From assembly GCA_004335635.1 (NCBI GenBank), contig QAXH01003130.1, forward strand, positions 1 to 56,379: DNA of 56,379 nt, given 5' to 3'. This document shows positions 11,390 to 22,056 of this stretch, piece by piece (within the stretch, counting starts at the first letter, position 1; each line of letters begins with the position of its first letter). Below the pieces are notes generated by a model. It did no database searches. It saw nothing but the letters and a program-made list of their open reading frames with translations, and was not told where the DNA came from. Source of the DNA: Chloromonas sp. AAM2. Its lineage: Eukaryota > Chlorophyta > Chlorophyceae > Chlamydomonadales > Chlamydomonadaceae. A program made the translations under genes and the position numbers.

Positions 11390-13684
11390 CGGATGAACAG
11401 GCTATTTGAGGGCAGTGATGCGCATGCCTTTGAGGGTCAGAGTGATCCTCTCTTCTGAGAAGTATAAGGGTGCCTGCTTTGACGTGTCGTTAATTCTCGG
11501 CCACTTGTGCCAGGGTGCCTTCACAGGCAAACATCGCAAGAACGAACAGCCTGCTCAACCACAGTACAGCACACTGCACCCAGTGGCCTCCGGACAGGGA
11601 GCATGCACCCTCGAGGCCTGGTGGGGNNNNNNNNNNNNNNNNNNNNGGGGGGGGGGGGGGTAAACATGTGTGACTGCTTATGTGACGGTGACAAGCGAAA
11701 GTGATGAACGCGTTACCAATAGTCAGAGTCAAGATAATGCAGGTTTGAGCGGTCTAGGCATCATTCGTGAGTCAAGCCAGGCGGCGAAGCGTGACAGGCG
11801 CGGTGACAGGCTCACTGTTGGTCCTCCTTGCATCAGAAGGACCGATGTCAGGGAGGTCTTGAAGAGTGTGACCATTCGTGTGAGGATGCCTGCACAGTCT
11901 TATGTATCGGTTTGTCACTGCTGGGAGCTTGTTTGGATTGGCAGTGTGGAATGATACACGTGGCTCGCTTACAGGCAGCTTGCAAGGTTGTCAAGAACTT
12001 GTAGTGGTGGCGCATAGCGATGATTGCGCCTGCAAGTACTGGGGACAAGTCCGGACAGTTTTCACATAAGGCTAAGCTGCTGTCCAACAAGAAAGCCCAT
12101 TTTGTATGTCTAACTGTCTAGGCTTCCTTGCTAGCATAGCCACGACACGTCATGGCAAAACATGAAGCAATTGGCAACTCGTGGTTATTGGCAATTCAGG
12201 CGACAGCGTTAGGTCCGTTAGTCGTACCACAACATCGCAGAGAAGCAATGCAGACGTGACGCATTTTTGCCTCAGTCCTCCCTTAGCATTCTGCGACTGC
12301 CACTGAACTAAGAATGACAGCGAACAGATGGTTTGCCCAACTCATGAAGGACATGTTTTCCGCGTGGCTGTGGCATTTGGTAACACTACTGTTGAGAGCA
12401 ACAGTGGCACTACTGTCACAATCAACAGCCTGTCACAATTCTTTCGTTCAGTTTGGAAGCTGGTGTTGGAAAGCAAGGTGGCCTAGGCTACTGCGCTGCT
12501 TACACGAGCAATTTTCCTGCAAGTGGGCACGGCATGGCTGAGCTGCATTAGATATGCTGCATCCTGCATGGGGTATGCTTTGCTTTTTCACCATTTTTGG
12601 GGGGTATGCTGGCAAGGTTCCTGCAGTATCCATCATCGTTACAAGGCATGGCTTTGAATTCTTAATTACATGTAGACTGACTCACATTCCATTTTTCACG
12701 TGTCTTCATTCATGTCGGCAGACATCGTTTTTCTTTTGCTCTGGTGCGTGGCTAGCTCTTCTTCACTTGCACAGGGACAGGCTTTGGTGACTTGTGTGTT
12801 TTCAATGGCCGCCTTGCGTCCTCACCTATCCGATTGTGAATGCGCCCATGTCCTGATGCTCAGTTTACCATCCGCTGATTTGTTACCCGACCAGCTGTCC
12901 ATTGCTGTCTGTTTCGACTTGACATGGGAGTTGACTCATATACCTTACGAACATGTGTGGTAGGACATGTCTCATGCCCCGGATGCATGACCAAACGGTC
13001 TGCTGATGTCAACGGCCTAGCTGAATAGTGGTTGGCACTGTCACAACGACCTGGTAGGATGTCATAGCCGTGCACAGGGGGAGGATTATGGGTTGCCACC
13101 GTGAACAACGTTTGGAAGGGCACATGGGTGTCATGCATCAGTAGACTCGCGCACTGTCAGACCTGCCTGTTTCCTGTGGTTATCAATTGACGGACGTTTG
13201 ATGTGAGTCTCCGCAAAGGGTGTGTGGTGATATGATGGAGGCAAGTGATACGATGCTGGCAAGAGAGTCATGTGGCTTGGATCCTGAACACACTTGCTGT
13301 AGCTGCAATGCTTTGGCCGTCATGCTCTAGCAGTTGTCGCGCATGCAAGATATGTGGGTGCAGGCGTCAGTCAGTGCACCCCATCAACTCAACACTACAT
13401 CGAAGCCTGCTCACCACATCAAAGCATTCAACCTGCCCAACCGGACGCACAGCACGGCCTAGGGTGCGGCACAGGCAAGGGTTTTGACGGAGCCAGGGCA
13501 TGACCGGTCAGCTTTCGTCACAGGTCAACGACAAACGATTGCAAGACTACAGAACACGGCTATCTGTGCAAGCATGGTCATGGTATAGTCATCGCAAAAA
13601 GAGCTCGCCGGGCTGTTTTCACTTGTGCGTTGACTGGCCAGGTCAACACAGGGTCAAATCCCAGAACAGAATAATCGCATCGCC
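11390..13684. other. Intergenic stretch between the F-box-like gene and D27
   Basis: About 2.3 kb with no gene I can support. It contains an assembly gap (11627-11646). The open frames present are short and lack family similarity. The last part should hold the promoter and 5' UTR of the D27-like gene at 13685. Confidence 0.5.
11627..11660. other. Assembly gap of 20 N followed by a 14-G run
   Basis: Twenty undetermined bases (11627-11646) are preceded by GTGGGG and followed directly by 14 G. A G-homopolymer of unknown length probably stopped sequencing; the true length here is unknown. Confidence 0.95.
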
Positions 13685-16599
13685 ATGCTCCTCAACACGA
13701 CCACCGTGCCGCAATGCTTTGCCCGCACGCACAAGAAATGTCGCCAGCAAACGCGCGATGTTCGGCCTAGGGCCTTGCAGACCACTGTTGACCACAAGCC
13801 GCAAATAATCCAGCCAGCCCAGCCAATCCAGCCAATCCAGCCAATTGATTACAGTGCCATCGATGCACAGCCGCTCAACCAATTGGTCATGGGCTTGTTC
13901 AGGCGCAAGATGGTTCGCGCCATCGGAAAGGATGTGTCCAGCTCGGGGTGGGTGAACGGCAATCGGCAAACAACAGCAAAGGCCGCCACGTCACCAGATA
14001 CTGAACACCACAAAGAACACCAGAATGAACACATGGCACCTCCTGCTGTGCATGGTTCAACCGCTTGCATGCATGCATAGGCACTATATTCACGAGATGC
14101 ATTGTCCCGGCTGGATGCGCAGTAGGCCTGCACCGCATGTTCACTGTAAAGCTAGGCACAGCTGACGCCGTTCAACTGCTGATGCAGATACGATGCCATC
14201 ATCGACTTGACACGCAAGCTGAACAGCATGGGTGGTCCTCGACTGACCCAGATGCGCACAGTGGACATCTTGGTATCACTCTTTCCTTCCTGGCTGCCAG
14301 GGGCGTTCAAGGTGAGCTTACTCGCGGCACAGCTCACAGATGAGTATGAGAAGGTTCAGCCTTCAGTGGGGATCTCACAGCGCACATCAATGATTACACG
14401 GGCAGGGCAGCTCTCGTCAGGGGTTCCAGCGGTCAGCGGGTTGGCGAAGTGCCCGCCCAGCCCCTCCTCCTGTGGCTGAGGTTTTCTTTCCAAGACTGAT
14501 GCGGATACAGTAGGAAGATTAGGTACGATGCCTCTGTCTCTGTTAGCGCTGCCGGTATAGTACTGACTGCACTGCGTAGGAGCATGGATCACCTTTCCCT
14601 GTTGGTTGCCCTGTATGTCATGTTAGTGGGATGCTGCTGGGAGCATGGTGTGCATCGTCTGTGCTTCCCTGTGTGCCAATCACATGGTGCTGTTGGCTTT
14701 TCTGCAGGTCATGTTCTCTCAGAACGTCCCTGAGCTCTCCTGCCAGCTGAACGCATGGGCCACAGCCCTCACATGCCAGTGGCTCATGGGAAAGTGTACA
14801 GTCAACGACGTGGAAATTGATGGGGGCAAGGTAGGTCCTCCGAGCAACCCGATGCAGTTCTCATGACCACAATGTCGGTCTTGGTACTGCACCGGGCGAC
14901 AATACATGCCTCACAATGTATGCCAATTGGCATGATGTCCTCTTCTGTCTCTTGCCTCCTAGTTTTCATGGCCAACTTGTCTCCTTACAGGGAGGGCAGA
15001 CCGAACAAACAGGTGCCTCCAATGCAGCAGGTCTATCAAACGTTCGAGTTGCTTTTGTTGGTTGGGAGCAGCGCCACTCATCATCCTTGCATTGATCTGT
15101 TCACTGGCCGCATTACAGTGGAGAAGTTAGGCTGGGACCTTGGCTGGGGTTCAGTGTGCTGTCTGTGGGCGTTCAGTGTGCTGTCTGTGGACGATCAGTG
15201 TGCTGCCTGTGGGCGTTCAGTGTGCTGTGCCTTGTGCCCTGGGGCTCAGGTGGGCGTGGCACACGGCGTGAAGGTTGAGCGGTGCCGGTACCTGGAGCAG
15301 ACGGGCTGCGCGGCGGTGTGCGTAAACAGCTGCAAGGTGCCAACACAGGTGAGAGGCAGGGCCAAGTAACAACACACCAAGTAACACTCAGGGCTTAGTT
15401 GTCAACAGCTGAAAAGTGCCAATACTGGGGCAGACGTCAGCAACAGCACACCACATGACCACTCAGGTCGTGAGTGCAAGCAGATTGTGCATCTGAGCTG
15501 TTTGGGTGCTTTGCCCGAGGAACGCTTGAACTTATGATGTTCTTGTCATGACATGGCTACTAGTCCAGTGAGGGTTGCTCAGCAGGGAAGGAGGGGAAAC
15601 AGCTAGGATACCTGGCCAGTTCATCTTGAAGTGACCTGATAGGCGGTTTTTTGGTGCTGGCCACGCTGCCTGCTACTGGCTGTGTGTTTGACTCAGGTGG
15701 TGAGGTTCGCAACCAAACCCACCATCGCGCCAAGCAGAGGTGTCGGGTTGGGATGGTACAAGTAAGGTCGGACCACCACTAGCTAGTCATACCTTTCTCG
15801 GCCTTTTGGCTAAGATCAAGTGTAGTTTCTGTTCTGTTCGTTGTAACATACGAACGAGGGTATATTTACCCTCAATGTTACATTGAATCTTTTCCGGGGC
15901 CGGGGTGTCGCTGCTTGCAGCGCGCCCTGGCAGGTTGCACCTGGGCTTGCACTACCCCCAGGCGTGACCACCCGCTTCCAAAAAGTAAAACACGCCCAAT
16001 CTCTACGTTTATCCTGTGCGCTGTGGCCACGTCGCAATTGCTGTGCATAGCGAGGTCACCTCAAGCCAGGTGGCGTACTGCGCCAAAACCAGCACTCGTC
16101 AGCTCGAGAGTTTCCCGTGTGTTTAGCAGCCACTTGGCCGCACCTCACCAGTGCAGTTCCTGTGCAGTTGCCAAGCAGTTATGGCACCGAAACCTGCACA
16201 TGCATCTTACCAACTGAACACTGTCCTCGTCAACTGCAGTTCGCCGTTGTTTTTACGTCTCTGTGACTTTGCTCGTCATGAAGGCCTTGCTTTGACGATG
16301 CCACTCGGGCATGTGTATTGCAGGAATTCTTCGTCAAGCACATGGGTCTGCCTCTCACCATGACACCCAACTATCAAGACTTTAGCTGCCAGTTCGCCTT
16401 CGGCAAGACACCTGGGCCCCAGGAAACAGATGAGGCGTTTGCTGCGCCCTGCTTTGCTCAGTGCCCCAGTGGCCGAGCCACAAACGGTCAACAACTGGCA
16501 GTGGCTGGCCAGGGGCAAGCGCTTACGCAGCCGATCACTGCTCAGCCAGAAGCTTGCAGCGGACGGTGCCACAGAGTAGTACCCATGGACATGTCGTGA
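13685..16599 (+). CDS. D27: D27-like beta-carotene isomerase (DUF4033)
   Basis: Five exons in phase: 13685-13947, 14188-14311, 14708-14830, 15250-15348, 16324-16599, about 294 residues. The domain is recognisable throughout: DYSAIDAQPLNQLVMGLFRR and KMVRAIGKDVSSSGYDAIID at the start, SLFPSWLPGAFK, ELSCQLNAWATALTCQWLMG, then the Cys-rich RCRYLEQTGCAAVCVNSCK and KVPTQEFFVKHMGLPLTMTPN, ending with DFSCQFAFGKTPG. D27 proteins are plastid iron proteins that convert all-trans to 9-cis beta-carotene, the first step to strigolactones in land plants; in algae the D27-like members have less clear roles. Residues 1-38 are basic and Ser/Thr-rich with no Asp or Glu before residue 25, fitting a plastid transit peptide. 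A CAGCCAATC repeat in exon 1 encodes QPIQPIQPI just before the domain. The last about 45 residues, after PCFAQCPSG, are Gln/Ala-rich and probably disordered. The fourth intron (15349-16323) contains a U2 snRNA gene. Confidence 0.93.
15717..15727 (+). promoter_or_regulatory. Possible snRNA upstream sequence element (USE)
   Basis: ACCCACCATCG ends 62 bp before the U2 5' end. Plant snRNA promoters carry a USE of the form RTCCCACATCG near -70 and a TATA-like box near -30; this string resembles the USE at about the right distance. An A/T-richer TACAAGTA lies at about 15755-15762, near -30. Both assignments are by resemblance only. Confidence 0.4.
15789..15975 (+). ncRNA. U2: U2 spliceosomal snRNA, inside D27 intron 4
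   Basis: The 5' end matches eukaryotic U2: ATACCTTTCTCGGCCTTTTG followed by GCTAAGATCAAGTGTAG. Stem-loop I, stem IIa (GTTCGT 15836-15841 with ACGAAC 15850-15855), stem IIb (GAGGGTA 15856-15862 with TACCCTC 15867-15873) and the terminal stem-loop IV (CACCTGGG, loop with CTTGCACTA, CCCCAGG) can all be drawn. The IIa loop TGTAACAT is exactly complementary to ATGTTACA at 15875-15882, which is the stem IIc toggle of U2. The branch-site recognition element reads GTAGTT where other U2 have GTAGTA. The Sm site (AATCTTTTCC, 15886-15895) is weaker than consensus. The length of about 187 nt is normal. The 3' end is placed just after stem IV and is approximate. Transcription must be independent of, or coupled to, the D27 host gene on the same strand. 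Confidence 0.87.
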
Positions 16600-17300
16600 A
16601 AACGTGTTGAGGTGTAACATTGATGTTAGCTTTTCCCCCGGGTTTGATGCCATCATTAGTGTCATTTGCCTGCCAATGAGGACATTTTGGTAGTTCACGA
16701 CTCCTTAGTAGTGGTTGCATCAGGCTAGCTGATGTGTGTTGCGTCTGAGTGGAGGAGTTGTAGTGATTTTGTTTTTATCCTCATCGGAGTGTCGGCTATT
16801 TTGATACCAATGTCAGGTATCATTTGCCTGCCAAGGATGGCTTTTGTTTTCCAGGCTTTGGTGCTTGGAATCCCAGCATGATGTATCCTGTGTAGTATCC
16901 ATGAAGCCAGGCAGTGCCACATTTTTGACAATTTTGAACACAGAAATGCGCATGACTGGCCATCCTGACACCAGCCAGCTTGCTTGCACATTTAAGATGT
17001 CATGACATGGCAAGAAGGTGTGCTTGCACTCTGCACTGTGGCATTTTCCTCAAAGCCACCATGTTTTGTCGGGTTCATCATGGTGAACAGGCAGTTTTGG
17101 TTGCACGGACTCAGTTGTTTGCACTTGCATCTACGTGGCCGGCTTGGCGGAACGACGAGTCACGGAACGAGAGTTGGACATGTGACAGGCAATCCAATCA
17201 AGGCACCGGGTACCAAGGGATTAACTTTTCAGTCACTGCAGTGCAATGTTCAGGACAATCTTGACACGTTCTCTTTGTTGTTCTTGTTGTTCTTGTTGTT

Positions 17301-17377
17301 TACATGGCCTTCAGTCCGGGGTGGACTGCTCAGCGGGGGGCAAGGGCGGAAGGAAAATAGGTGACCTATTGGTCACC
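17301..17377 (+). repeat. Dispersed repeat family R1, copy 2, with terminal palindrome
   Basis: Preceded by GTT-rich DNA (17275-17300), then TACATGGCCTTCAGTCCGG, a G-rich core, and a perfect inverted repeat GGTGACC-TATT-GGTCACC at 17360-17377. The 25846-25941 copy is the same element reversed, including the palindrome and the GTT/AAC tail. Confidence 0.8.
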
Positions 17378-18480
17378 GATGCACGCTAAACAACAACCGC
17401 ATAATTAACTTGAACCCTAGACAGAAGCCTGTGTTATCTCCCAGCACTCAACTCTACACATCACAAGGCAGACTCCCAGAAGGCTGACGTAGCACAAAAT
17501 TGCCTTCCCGTGCCATCACTGTGGGGCGATGATTTGCAAACAGACATTGAGCTGAACATGTCCCAAGGTCCAGTGAGCAGCAGAGGAAGCAGTCCTAGCA
17601 TCGCAAGCAGCAGCAAGGGCAGCTGAGGAAGTAAGGGCAGCCGTGCTAAAGGGCGCACAGTGAGGCTGCAGCAGGCTCAGCAGCTGGCAGCAACAGCACG
17701 AAGCAGCAGGCACCGACAGCAGCCCCCCAAGCAGGCACTAGCGGCTCCAAGAAGCGGGGCCACAGTTCAGGCAAGCCGACACCAGCAGGCAAGAGCCGCA
17801 AGAAATAGACTATAGCTAGTGATGCTGCCAATGGCAGGTATCTGGTGCAGCACTCCTGCACTGCATCACAGCAGCGTTATCAGCACGCAGAGACCATGGA
17901 ATGCACCTTGACTATCGATTTAGACTGATTAGTATCCGGATGGTGGCAGGTGCTGCTTCCAGAGTGCTTTAGCGTTTTCGCGCTGTTACAGACATCTGGT
18001 TTCTTCTAGCTCCCTAGGGTGGCCTTGTTGCCTGGCCACACTTCAGGATCCCCAGTGCGCCACCTGACCAGTGATGGCCACCTGACAGCCTGTGTTACAA
18101 GGTGATGCTTGCAGCTTGCTTGAACGGTTGTTGCTATGCGTGTTAGTTACGTTATTCACACCAAAAGAGGGTGTTCCCACCAGGGTGTGACCAACCAGCT
18201 TATCAGTAACCTCAAAAGCTTCATAGTTGACTAGAGTTATCAACCCTTTCTGTTTTTGTTTTCTCTTCAACCTTCGGACTTCGCCTTTCTGCTGCACCCA
18301 TTTGGCTCAGGGCAGGCTAGGACGGTATCCATCCTCGGCATAGCTTGCTAGCGTTTGTACTTGATGCAGTGAACGAAGCACTCTTACACATTCAAAACCT
18401 GGTGTGTGGCAGACTGTGTATCATTTGGTACTGCGCCCCGTGGGGTGACCACCACAGTGGCTGGGTGGGGAAAAAAAGGA

Positions 18481-18530
18481 CGTTTGGCAGTTCTGGACGT
18501 TTGGCAGTTCTGGGACAGTTTCCCAGAACG
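18481..18530 (+). repeat. Dispersed repeat family R3, tandem copy
   Basis: CGTTTGGCAGTTCTGG occurs twice in a row, then TTCTGGGACAGTTTCCCAGA, whose end forms a small inverted repeat (CTGGGA/TCCCAG). Related to the copies at 5661-5700 and 56091-56130. Confidence 0.6.
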
Positions 18531-18721
18531 CCACTCGAACAATTTCCAAGAACGTCACCTTATGACCTCTGCTGACCACCAAGTCATTGACCGGACACCA
18601 TGCTGTTCGATACAAGCCTGGACTGCCATACCACTCTTGGCCTTCAATCCCAAGGGTCTTGCTCAAGGCCCATCTGACACCCAACGCCTGCAAATTGAGT
18701 CCCTTGCCATCACCTGGGCAC

Positions 18722-21700
18722 TTAGTCTTGACCGACAGCCACATATGTCCGCTCTGCAGCAACCTGCACCAGTTCTAGCTGCAAATCTTCCCTAGTGACC
18801 TTAGGCAGAGCGTTCAACCCATTACTACCCTGGGCCTGGTTAGCACAGGCAGCATGCATAGCTATCACGGAGCTGCGTGCCAAAAGGCTGGCGAAGGGTG
18901 GCAGCACTGCTGCCGTCAGGAAACCGCCATACACACAGCCTGTGTCCAGCCCTGTGGCGTATAGCTCGGTCTGTAGTCCTGTGCGCGCGCATCAAACACA
19001 TGCACTGTCAGTGAAGGTTGTGCATCTGGCGGTGACCTCATGTCTACCAGCCTACTGGTACAAGGTGTGATGTGTGGTCATGCCTACACAAGCTTAGATG
19101 GCCTGAGGCTCCTGTGCCCACGGCCATGCCACCAACAACAGACTGCATACCGATGGCGGAGGCATGCACCCTGCGCACATGCTTTGCCAGTATTCTGATG
19201 CCTTCCTTGATCTTTACATAGCAGCGGTGGTGTTGATGACTGCCAGCGAATGCACTGACTCACTGACTGGGCTACACATCTCCCAAGATGAGCCATCCCA
19301 CCACCAGTAACCATCAGTCATCATTCGCGCCCTTCTGATCCTTCCTGTCTCCTCTACCCAGGTGATGCTGCCTGTGCTCCCAACCCCATCTCACTTCGTC
19401 GTGCGTCGTGGCCAAAGAATACATGCTGGGGTCCCGGCCAACTGCAGGCAACACGAAGCTGGTGAATGACATCAAGGGTTGATATGGCTCACTGTCCTGC
19501 TGATCAAGCCAGGCTCAGACTGCAAGATACCGGACTCAGTAAGTTGCATGTATCGACGGTTCCCTTACATCAACACGCGGACAGGGAGTCAACACGAGGA
19601 CATTTTACAGCCAATTTCCAAAATCACGAAGCTCAATTTCTAACAGGAAGTTTAACACGAGGGTGGACTGAATGTAGGATACGTTGACTTACATGGAAGC
19701 CCAAGCCTCCCCTTCTTCTATGCCTGAGGTGCCCGTCCACAGGAGCCCTGGGTCCCGAACACCTGCAGCGGGAAAGCGGGGAGGGCTAATGCAAGGGCAG
19801 CGGGCGGATTGGGTTGGCAGGTGGGTTCAACCGACCAGAGGGCCTGATTGGCAAGGTGGCAAGCGTAGACAAAACGTCCAACTGCGTGCTGAAAGGTCAG
19901 CAGTGTTAGCAGGATGGGGCCGGCAGCTAGAACGCACATGCACGCACCCCATGCTTCTGTGAGATGAGGCTGCGATGATGACTGCGGTCTGCGAACCAAT
20001 AGACTGGTCACCGTGGTGACTTGCCCGCTGGAGCAGCAGACGGCAGAATGTGCTGGCTTACCAGGTTGTGCGGGCTCAGCAGGCTGGGTGGGCTCAGCAG
20101 GTTGGGTCGGCTGGGCGAGGTGGGTGGGGTGGGCAGGTTGTGCTGGCCCCACAGGATGAGTGGGCTGCGCAGGGTGAGGAGGCTGGGCCGGCTGCGGTAC
20201 CAGATTGCGCATGAGCAGCAGGTCTCTCAACTCCTGACTCGCCAGCAGCTTGTCCCCATCTGTTTTGGCACTCGATGTATCGCTGCCTAATGCACTCCTC
20301 AGGCTGCTGTTTAAAACCGTGTCTGATATCAGTTGTGTTCCATTCATTTGTCCACAATGTACCGGAGGCACCACACCAGCATGCACTACAATGATGCCCC
20401 ACTCTGGCAGGTGTATGCTGCATGGAAGGGACTCCAGCACTGACACGTCATCAGGCTGCATGGCGGCGATCCACTGGCTTTGCTCGGGCAGATCGCCCCC
20501 CTTGGCCTTCCACGCATGCCACTTTCGCAGCTGCAGGCAGGTCACGGGCAGGGGCAGAGGCAGGGACTCAGCCAATGCATGAACCAACCCTTTGGGCCGA
20601 GTCTTTTTACGGCTGGCCTGTAAATTGGAAGTCTGGGACCAATCTTTTGCTGGCCCGCTAGCGAGTGGGTATTTGCCCGGTGCAGGTGGAGACTGCGTGA
20701 CTACACTGCTTGGCGTCAAGCAGCAGGTTTGGAACCTGTGTAGATGCAGGAAGGTGGAAAAAAATGCAGCAATTGTCTGCAGCTAGACGTGTTGAGATGC
20801 CTGGCCGCTCTTTGACTTGCATTGCCCTTGCTGGCTTTTCTTTGTTTGAGGCCGTCCACAGCCTGTGTTGTGTGTCCACTGTCAGTGCAACCAACTGTGT
20901 CCTTTCCATTTGTGTCCTTTCCAGTCAGAACTGTTTCAACTCTGCCAGTGCGTGTGCGCCCAGACAGCACTAGCTGGCTTATGGCGTCCATTCCCTACTC
21001 AACTACCACTCTTCACGCTCCATTGAGGATGGAGGTCATGCAATAAAATTCCCACTCCCACATCCCAGAAAATGTAAAGTCATCTGCTCCGGCTGTATCA
21101 CACCCTTGTCACTCACACAATTATCATCGTGGTTTCCTCGCACCGCATGCGCCCCCAGTCCCCGGACGGCCCTCAGCACATCCACACTGGCCGGGCCCTT
21201 GTTGACCAGGTCGCCCACTAGGACCAGGTTGTCTTGAGCGCCACTGAAGGACACCCGGGATAGAAGCCGCTGCAGCTCTGAGTGACAGCCGTGCTGCACA
21301 GCAAACATGCAGTCATGGGTCAGAGCACCGAAATACAGCACACGCTTTCATAAGGCACCAGACCAAGTAAGGCAATCCAGAGGAGCTACACCACAAGAAG
21401 GCTGCTGACCATCTCCCTTGTTTGTGCACCTGCTCACTCACACATCAAACCGGACCGCCCGGGCATGTACAGCATGTGCATGATTCCCGCCCCCCGCCCG
21501 CGCCCCCTGTCCCCTCAAAATGATGGGCCGCCATTGCTCACCCCTGACAATGCCAATCATGTGACTCACACACAATGCTCTCCGGTTGATGAACTCGAAA
21601 AAACACTGCGTGCCATGACCTCAGTTCTGCCTTCAGCTGTGCTTCTGCTTCTTCCAGTTTGTGTTTGTTTGCCGTTTCGCCTTACTTCTTGCTTGCTCAG

Positions 21701-22056
21701 GGCTGCCACACATCCCATGCCGTGCCTTTTAAAGGTTTTCCTGAACAGAAACATGCACCCCTAGTTCGACTTACCACATCCCCAATGATGATGAGCCTGC
21801 CTGGCTTGAGCTGTGTGCTCCTCAGTGTCACATGGAGGGGGTCTGGCAGGGCGTTACCGTACGGTGTACGCTGGGCTGCTGGCTGTGCTGCGGCAGCTGT
21901 GGCTGTGGCTGTGGCTGTGGCTGTGGCTGTGGCTGTGGCTGTGGCTGTGGCTGTGGTGCGGAGGGGCGCGGCACGTCTGATGGCTGAGGCGGGGAGGTGG
22001 GGTATGCTCAGCAACAACCTCCCTGTCCATGCCAGGGCAGTTTTCACATGCCTCAT
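18722..22056 (-). CDS. ALPH: ApaH-like phosphatase (ALPH), calcineurin-like metallophosphoesterase
   Basis: Five exons in phase: 21775-22056, 21117-21293, 20025-20530, 19395-19441, 18722-18978, about 422 residues. Signature motifs are in order: [20 protein letters not shown] (metal motif I, split by an intron), [10 protein letters not shown] (motif II with Lys where phosphoprotein phosphatases have Arg), VRGNHDD (GNHD rather than GNHE), [34 protein letters not shown], and [18 protein letters not shown]. The Lys and GNHD variants mark ApaH-like phosphatases, relatives of bacterial diadenosine tetraphosphate hydrolase; a trypanosome member decaps mRNA, others are of unknown substrate. The first about 35 residues are basic without acids and could target an organelle. 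A hexanucleotide repeat then encodes about nine Thr-Ala pairs. A Pro/Ala/Gln/Thr insertion of about 57 residues separates MRNL from WPGPQ inside the catalytic domain. Intron 3 needs a GC donor (GG|GCAAGT at 20024). All metal ligands appear present. Confidence 0.9.
20040..20195 (-). repeat. Degenerate coding repeat (Pro-Ala-x) in the phosphatase exon 3
   Basis: Imperfect 9- to 15-bp units built on GGCTCAGCAGGTTGGGT on the plus strand. On the coding strand they give runs such as [13 protein letters not shown] and [12 protein letters not shown]. The region sits between the MRNL and WPGPQ motifs, so it is an expansion within the fold, probably on a surface loop. Confidence 0.75.
21897..21956 (-). 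repeat. Hexanucleotide microsatellite coding for Thr-Ala repeats
   Basis: About nine and a half perfect copies of GGCTGT (plus strand), read as ACAGCC on the coding strand of the phosphatase, giving alternating Thr and Ala after residue 34. Because the unit is 6 bp, length changes keep the frame. Confidence 0.9.

Larger units (their letters stand above)
16600..18721. other. Convergent 3' region between D27 and the ApaH-like phosphatase
   Basis: No gene recognised in about 2.1 kb. Both neighbours point their 3' ends here, so UTRs account for part of it. It contains a full R1 repeat (17301-17377), a partial R2 repeat (18302-18335) and a tandem R3 repeat (18481-18530). The GC-rich 17560-17790 region reads as Leu/Pro-rich frames on the minus strand from CAGCAG/GCAGCA runs, which looks like low-complexity rather than a gene. 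Confidence 0.5.

Noticed and set aside
17461..17861. Leu/Pro-rich minus-strand frames resembling a membrane protein
   Set aside because: They arise from CAGCAG/GCAGCA-type low-complexity DNA, lie in a convergent 3' region, and lack splice sites or motifs.
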